From NCBI GenBank assembly GCA_039936115.1, contig JBDTIZ010000059.1, positions 1 to 7,731 on the forward strand: a stretch of DNA of 7,731 nucleotides. Direction: 5' to 3'. The stretch comes from DATIJJ01 sp039936115 (GTDB lineage Bacteria; Pseudomonadota; Gammaproteobacteria; DSM-16500). Positions 4,901 to 7,731 of this stretch are shown one piece after another. The first letter of the stretch is position 1. Each line of letters opens with the position of its first letter. The position numbers and the translations under genes were made by a program. The notes below the pieces were generated by a model. It did no database searches. It was not told the origin of the DNA and saw only the letters and a list, made by a program, of their open reading frames with translations.

Positions 4901-7415
4901 TTGGATGACTGATTTGATAGGCCTTCACGACTTCTTTTACGCTTTTTTCGATATCCAATTTTGTATTAAATTTAGCGATGGTATCTGCCAGACGAGTTAA
5001 TATTTCAGGCACTGGGATACCGAGGAGATTTTTAAATCCATCAGGCAGCGGTAACTCTTGGTTGGTATTTAATATAACACCTTCGCGTAATGCAGGATCT
5101 GCATCCACAGAAATCACAACTTTATCGAGCTTCTTACCAAAATCCATTTTGTGCGTAATCATAATTCGATTAGTTCTTAATAGGCGGTTATTATTATTTC
5201 TTCCCATAGCAGCCATACTATGAGCGCTATAATTAGAGCTGGAAGTTGCTGGCCCATTACTAGAAGATGAATGCTGTGTCGTACTCGTGGGAACAACATT
5301 ACTCATTGCCGAGCTCATGCAACGCGAATCGTCATCATCTTGAGCTGTAACGCCATGGCCTATGATGTTGTCATGATTCTCCACATTTACTTCAATTTTT
5401 TCGAAACACATGCGGAAAGCGTTTTGCAATGTGCCTGTCTCAGGCATCTTGCGTAATTTAGAAAATATTTTATTTAATATATTTAATTTTCTCTCGAAGC
5501 GTCGGCCTTTGAGTTTTCCGGAAGTATCTTCTTGAATAAACTGATCTAACATAATCGCAGCAAAAATCTTAAATACATGATCATCAAGTGGTTTAAGTTC
5601 AGCGGGTATTATTCCTTCTTGTACTACTTTATTATTGTATTTAAGAGTGAATTTTTGATTAGCATAGGCAATCGAAAGTTCGTGAATATGACCTTGTGGT
5701 TCAGGAGTTAAACCAATATTACCGAGTGCATCATTCCAGTCTTCACGAGAACTGCCTTCAATGCTAGTGCTAATTACGACTTCTTCACTGGTGCGTGCTT
5801 GACCGATTGAATCAATTAATTTGTCAGCGTTATTTGAATTACTTGCATTTAAGCCTGAGTAATAAAATTTTACACTGACACCGGAACCCGCAGAAAGAGT
5901 TTCCAGATATGAGGCTGATGATGCAATACTCATGCCTGCCGTATAAATGTTCGGGTAGGGAATGCCTAATTGTTTAGCGTAATGCTTTGACAACTCGCTT
6001 TGTCTCTGTGCGTTTCCGCTAATACTTTCAAATGGAGCAAGATCCGTACGTGCAGAACCATCTTCGCCATCTGTTAAGAGAAAAAATACTGTGCGGATGT
6101 CGCGTGATTTCGGTGTAATGTCTAATGCTTTCTGAATCGCTTTAAAAATATCTGTACCACCACCGCTATTGAAAGCACGATATTTTCTTTTATTATCTTC
6201 AGATAATACTTTCTCTCCTTGAAAAAGGACTGTAGGGGTACCATCAAAACAAATTACGCTAAATGTACTACCAGGAAACTTTCTCAATTGACTTGTCATC
6301 ATGGGTAACGTGATGGATTCTTTCATCACATCTATTCTTGTTTTAGATCGGTCATTGGGGAATGGCTCGTTCATGCTACCGCTGACATCGTTTATGTAGA
6401 CCACATTTATTTTTTCTGCGGCAACTATTGACCCAGGATGAACTGGCATTGAGGCGTTAGGGTAAACAAGCATTTTAGTTTTATCATAAGGATGTTGATA
6501 AACTTCTAACGCACATTGCATTTTTGGTGCTTCTTTAGCTTTTGGTTGTTGAAGTTCTTGTTTAACTTCCTGTTTTTTTTCTGGTTGTGGCGCTGGTTTA
6601 TTCAGAGTGAGATTGGGTGCATACAATGTTGCATATTGTTCATGATGTCTGTTCATTGCATACAAGATGACTCCAAGTAGTCTATCACGCTGTATATCTG
6701 TCAGTGGTTTTATTCCTGTACCTTGGCGAATATCGATCAATTCGAGTGGTTTCACATTTGGCTTAAGGACTTTGCGCTGATGAGAAAGATGCAAAATAGC
6801 GCCGCAGGCAGTCGCAATATTGTAGATTCCACAATCTTTGCTGTCTTTATCACTCACAAAACCTAGTTGTCCTGTCGCGGAAGACACTAAACGTTGTTGT
6901 GTTTTAGCGTCTTTACCAGGTGTCACTACTTCAAATCCTTTAAACGGAGATCCAGCAGAAAGTGTTAATTGATTTCGCACGGCAGTCACGGTTTGAGTTT
7001 GTGCGCCCGCAATATCACCCATTGGATCGACCACATAAATAGTTTGGCCTTTCACATCAATTAATACCATATTGGCATGTTGTGCTTGCATGTCACCTGG
7101 AGTGGCATAGGCACACACAATGAAACCAGTAGGGATTTTTCCAAATTCCGTTCGAATGGAATCTAATAAAGTGGCATTACCACCCTGCTGAGCCAATACA
7201 CCATATACATTATGAATTCCAAATGACTGCATGATTTCTACAATGGCATGAGGGATGGTATAGCTATCTAATTCACCAATGCGTTTTCGGTGATGTCTAA
7301 CCATTTTTAAACTTGCCATGGGATTTGCATCTATCATGCTAAAAAAATCGACTTCCGCTTCAACTTTTTCTTCGAAATTTGCGACATGTACTTGATTTAT
7401 TGGACGAATTCGCAT
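1905..7415 (-). CDS. Giant multidomain ubiquitin-system effector candidate: CE-clan protease, VWA, transglutaminase-like, U-box, TPR
   Basis: This gene encodes 1836 residues from ATG 7415, which has AGAGG five bases upstream. A longer frame starting at TTG 7478 is unlikely, because that TTG is the start of a TTGACT -35 box. Domains in order: CE-clan (Ulp1/YopJ-type) cysteine protease at 31-219 with His113, Asp130 and Cys195; Pro/Lys/Glu/Gln linker at 270-298; von Willebrand A at about 331-539 with a full MIDAS site; helical segment at about 605-675; Ser/Asn/Thr-rich linker at 688-744; transglutaminase-like domain at about 839-924 with Cys866, His904 and Asp920; U-box at 1026-1106; TPR-like helices from about 1264 onward. 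There is no signal peptide or membrane segment, which fits cytosolic synthesis and export by a type IV system rather than Sec. The inferred role is an injected effector that ligates and/or removes ubiquitin or ubiquitin-like proteins in the host cell. A PmrA-like box precedes it and IS remnants flank it. Domain calls come from motifs; activity, targets and secretion are inferred. I know no named homologue. Confidence 0.88.
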   Translation of the reverse strand: MRIRPINQVHVANFEEKVEAEVDFFSMIDANPMASLKMVRHHRKRIGELDSYTIPHAIVEIMQSFGIHNVYGVLAQQGGNATLLDSIRTEFGKIPTGFIVCAYATPGDMQAQHANMVLIDVKGQTIYVVDPMGDIAGAQTQTVTAVRNQLTLSAGSPFKGFEVVTPGKDAKTQQRLVSSATGQLGFVSDKDSKDCGIYNIATACGAILHLSHQRKVLKPNVKPLELIDIRQGTGIKPLTDIQRDRLLGVILYAMNRHHEQYATLYAPNLTLNKPAPQPEKKQEVKQELQQPKAKEAPKMQCALEVYQHPYDKTKMLVYPNASMPVHPGSIVAAEKINVVYINDVSGSMNEPFPNDRSKTRIDVMKESITLPMMTSQLRKFPGSTFSVICFDGTPTVLFQGEKVLSEDNKRKYRAFNSGGGTDIFKAIQKALDITPKSRDIRTVFFLLTDGEDGSARTDLAPFESISGNAQRQSELSKHYAKQLGIPYPNIYTAGMSIASSASYLETLSAGSGVSVKFYYSGLNASNSNNADKLIDSIGQARTSEEVVISTSIEGSSREDWNDALGNIGLTPEPQGHIHELSIAYANQKFTLKYNNKVVQEGIIPAELKPLDDHVFKIFAAIMLDQFIQEDTSGKLKGRRFERKLNILNKIFSKLRKMPETGTLQNAFRMCFEKIEVNVENHDNIIGHGVTAQDDDDSRCMSSAMSNVVPTSTTQHSSSSNGPATSSSNYSAHSMAAMGRNNNNRLLRTNRIMITHKMDFGKKLDKVVISVDADPALREGVILNTNQELPLPDGFKNLLGIPVPEILTRLADTIAKFNTKLDIEKSVKEVVKAYQISHPNNIDELEDGTKITSVPLVLFKEKGAMLCRHLNLLIAHWAGLIKQNGHLAKAKINLHRRSGSNTSAHAFATVYIDPSEIYLVDATEPGCKVFNLANKAQLKEIYENYIKRGLGGVLDGLLLRYNKDIYDYCVTRSRGNGVELDKLLRQYTIETPDTALDDFDAPLPEALMKVATKLIDANDQLEQDFVNKNLICPITQELIRDPVFITNRFGIFYERAALTAWFVKAKKRTIPLTNEVLKANEGIETASPSVKHEIVHTLKTYGHQWLPENDAGNNMDDSEDPVILSQRMEQKACQRKIEIYLLQLAASPDSVLEQPEFINLPQDEQLRLNDVIQSSAVLINQVMAEFNKMAEESQLEVDPEHRYYLAQVVMHYAQASSLLPLTGVAPGSLLTGHLIKTIELYDKHLATYQMPLLRKLIANMHGIYSYYGGKEKAIDAALVIDPSNAAALANKASNAVRDNKLDQAKLIFTQIKVDDLTYLPIAKAYYYAARSYCLRKSNEWAEAEQACTAALDANAEQKVGSSSQVEAALGHKTIPLNKANLMKQGIPLPLYMYTSRAEARIEQGKVELAGQDITAAFGKDPQEILKKFNNLAVCIYKRAIYYQTHNEFQLALNDYSTAILGIPVENDNQIMQTYKINSVFNRYHLLLEKFPSAENIQDCLKELLEMITLFDQRKVQIPDAIFSHIKTVIELYKQGFNSARTVEDQNNMLSWAMRFAENLARMQPENADASRYLMMLLWQRGASADEISKKVKIKKISPTLDEEAEYVESKEDPTRTQNDVILMNRIGFHYFEKSDTTSEEDAESEDIIIAKQYFEAAEKHAVTESIEQVLAMIGQGMMQLKQNRFAYEQMKRDANGDNKYLMSMAGELVGSTKAAMQYLTKAIEISEKYMAQDYQYEQLYVLANDRRGAAHSFRASFEPNPGNLKVLAVRTKADLGNAASHKGVLSRNTMVPKRLYDPALLTSGITSLGLMSAPRTAVATQQPITLGAEQTLIQRPI
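3009..3626 (-). other. TPR-like helical repeats
   Basis: Residues about 1264-1470 of the large protein hold helix pairs with the small/large spacing of tetratricopeptide repeats. Examples are AKAYYYAARSYCLRKSNEWA with EAEQACTAAL, YMYTSRAEARIEQGKVELAG, and CIYKRAIYYQTHNEFQLALN followed by DYSTAILGIP. More helical sequence continues to about residue 1740. The repeats are degenerate. A protein-binding scaffold is the likely role. Confidence 0.7.
4098..4340 (-). other. U-box domain (E3 ubiquitin ligase fold)
   Basis: Residues 1026-1106 of the large protein. ICPITQELIRDPVFI gives the U-box opening, followed by G-x-F-YER (Tyr1052-Glu-Arg), Trp1060-Phe, a T-I-PLTNEVL segment with Pro1070, and a closing helix ending in LKTYGHQW. 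Ile1030 just before Cys-Pro and Pro1070 sit where U-boxes contact the E2 enzyme. The Cys/His zinc ligands of a RING are absent, as expected for a U-box. Confidence 0.9.
4644..4901 (-). other. Transglutaminase-like Cys-His-Asp domain
   Basis: Residues about 839-924 of the large protein. Cys866 lies in KGAMLCRHLNLLIAHW, His904 in SAHAFATVYID and Asp920 in EIYLVDATEPG. This order and the local motifs (G..CRH.., HA[WF]..VY, Y.VDAT) match the transglutaminase/protease-like superfamily. It may act as a protease, amidase or cross-linking enzyme. Papain-like fold with another activity is the main alternative. Confidence 0.68.
5184..5354 (-). other. Ser/Asn/Thr-rich disordered linker
   Basis: Residues about 688-744 of the large protein contain DDDD, a Ser4 run, SSS and a run of four Asn. 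This low-complexity stretch separates the protease-VWA half from the transglutaminase-U-box-TPR half, so the protein probably behaves as two arms. Confidence 0.75.
5799..6425 (-). other. von Willebrand factor A domain with complete MIDAS
   Basis: Residues about 331-539 of the large protein. The hydrophobic strand NVVYIND runs into DVSGSM (Asp343, Ser345, Ser347). Thr421 lies in SGGGTDIFKAI and Asp449 in VFFLLTDGED. These five are the metal-ion-dependent adhesion site residues, and all are present. Such domains bind protein partners through a divalent cation, so this part probably recruits a substrate or holds a complex. Confidence 0.9.
6759..7325 (-). other. CE-clan (Ulp1/YopJ-like) cysteine protease domain
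   Basis: Residues 31-219 of the large protein. His113 lies in QHANMVLIDV. Asp130 follows in IYVVDPMGD, 17 residues later, the same His-to-Asp spacing as in yeast Ulp1. Cys195 lies in SKDCGIYNIATACG, close to the DCG signature of Ulp1 and YopJ proteins. Two departures are visible: the residue after His is Ala instead of the usual Trp, and no Gln stands about six residues before the Cys (the nearest is 12 before). Members of this clan act as deSUMOylases, deneddylases, deubiquitinases or acetyltransferases; the sequence alone does not decide which. Confidence 0.72.
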
Positions 7416-7425
7416 TTTAGCCTCT
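7413..7425 (-). promoter_or_regulatory. Ribosome binding site and ATG that decide the start of the large gene
   Basis: AGAGG (7425-7421) stands five bases before ATG 7415. No comparable site precedes the alternative TTG at 7478, so the ATG is preferred. Confidence 0.7.
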
Positions 7426-7449
7426 GCTTTGTACTGTAAGTAAAGATTT

Positions 7450-7478
7450 GATAAATTTTTTGTTATGTTACTAGTCAA
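7450..7478 (-). promoter_or_regulatory. Candidate promoter of the large gene
   Basis: TTGACT (7478-7473) is a near-consensus -35 box. After 17 bases comes TTTATC (7455-7450) as a weak -10; TATCAA at 19-base spacing is an alternative. Transcription would start near 7443 and leave a leader of about 28 bases containing the ribosome site. A weak -10 is common at activator-dependent promoters. Confidence 0.5.
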
Positions 7479-7480
7479 AC

Positions 7481-7497
7481 ATTAAGGTTTTCTTAAG
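7481..7497 (-). promoter_or_regulatory. PmrA-like box upstream of the large gene
   Basis: On the minus strand the sequence is CTTAAG-AAAAC-CTTAAT, two direct hexamers 11 bases apart. This fits the established PmrA box pattern YTTAAK-N5-YTTAAK exactly, and also the CTTAA-N6-CTTAA form reported for Coxiella and Legionella effector genes. It ends two bases before the TTGACT -35 box, a sensible place for an activator. The regulator itself is not in the window. Confidence 0.62.
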
Positions 7498-7607
7498 GCA
7501 GGCTAAAATATGAACAAACCGAATGGGCTAGAACAACTATTACCGAAGCCGCCCAGCTGTGACACATCAGCTCCAAGCACACTAAAAATCAACGCGTTAC
7601 GCTAATG

Positions 7608-7640
7608 TCGACATGGCGGATTTTAGTCCCAAATGCGACA
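7608..7640. repeat. Probable IS30-element end overlapping the transposase stop
   Basis: IS30-family elements often have their terminal repeat overlapping the last transposase codons. The stretch around the stop, read on the minus strand as TGTCGCATTTGGGACTAAAA and onward to CCGCCATGTCG, is in that position. The partner end lies outside the window, so the boundary is not proven. Confidence 0.35.
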
Positions 7641-7730
7641 GTCATTTTTGTACTGCTGTATAAACACTTCTTGAGGCGTTTTGTACCCCAAACATTTTCG
7701 AGGGCACCGGTTCATTTTTGCTGCTAATAG
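7623..7730 (-). CDS. IS30-family transposase, C-terminal end (5' part outside window)
   Basis: The minus-strand frame from the window edge gives 35 residues ending at the stop at 7623. The segment MNRCPRKCLGYKTPQEVF is the hallmark C-terminus of IS30-family DDE transposases, usually LN.RPRK.LGYKTP.EVF. The visible part is intact and in frame; whether the whole transposase is intact cannot be seen. The element lies 208 bases upstream of the large gene's ATG, oriented towards it. Confidence 0.85.
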   Translation of the reverse strand, partial: LLAAKMNRCPRKCLGYKTPQEVFIQQYKNDCRIWD

Positions 7731-7731
7731 A

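Noticed and set aside
4978..5456. Plus-strand open frames antisense to the large gene, here and also at 1885-2079, 2352-2621 and 4081-4263
   Set aside because: No motifs and no ribosome sites of note; the opposite strand is clearly coding.
7510..7605. Plus-strand frame of 31 codons starting ATG 7510, divergent from the large gene
   Set aside because: Short, Pro/Ser-rich, no recognisable motif and only a weak ribosome site; it runs up to the IS30 end. Probably chance.

Overview
The window looks like an accessory region of an intracellular gammaproteobacterium of the Legionellales type (Legionella, Coxiella, Aquicella or Berkiella relatives). Three things point there: an AT-rich composition (roughly 40% GC by eye), a partial outer membrane protein resembling the Legionella_OMP family at the left edge, and a giant protein built from eukaryotic-like ubiquitin-system domains behind what looks like a PmrA box. 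The taxonomic assignment is inference. All recognisable genes lie on the minus strand.

Layout, left to right. (1) 1-537: N-terminal 179 residues of a secreted outer membrane protein, cut by the window edge. (2) 538-706: its upstream region, with a spaced inverted repeat at 603-626. (3) 707 to about 1285: C-terminal part of an unrecognised protein, whose upstream part ends at an insertion sequence. (4) About 1287-1851: a decayed IS6/IS26-family element. It has one clear terminal inverted repeat, has lost part of its middle including the first catalytic Asp, and carries an internal piece of about 105 bp in inverted orientation. (5) 1905-7415: one very large gene of 1836 codons. (6) 7416-7622: its promoter region. 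(7) 7623-7730: C-terminal end of an IS30-family transposase, cut by the right edge.

The centrepiece is the large protein. Domains in order are a CE-clan (Ulp1/YopJ-like) cysteine protease with His-Asp-Cys in place, a charged linker, a von Willebrand A domain with a full MIDAS metal site, a Ser/Asn-rich linker, a transglutaminase-like Cys-His-Asp domain, a U-box (E3 ubiquitin ligase fold) and a long TPR-like helical tail. Two candidate thiol enzymes, a ubiquitin ligase module and two adhesion/scaffold modules on one chain suggest a secreted effector that edits ubiquitin or ubiquitin-like marks in a eukaryotic host. The sequence CTTAAG-N5-CTTAAT just before a TTGACT -35 element suggests PmrAB control, as known for many Dot/Icm effectors in Legionella and Coxiella. 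The gene is bracketed by IS6 and IS30 remnants, which fits a mobile effector locus. No RNA gene or CRISPR array was seen.
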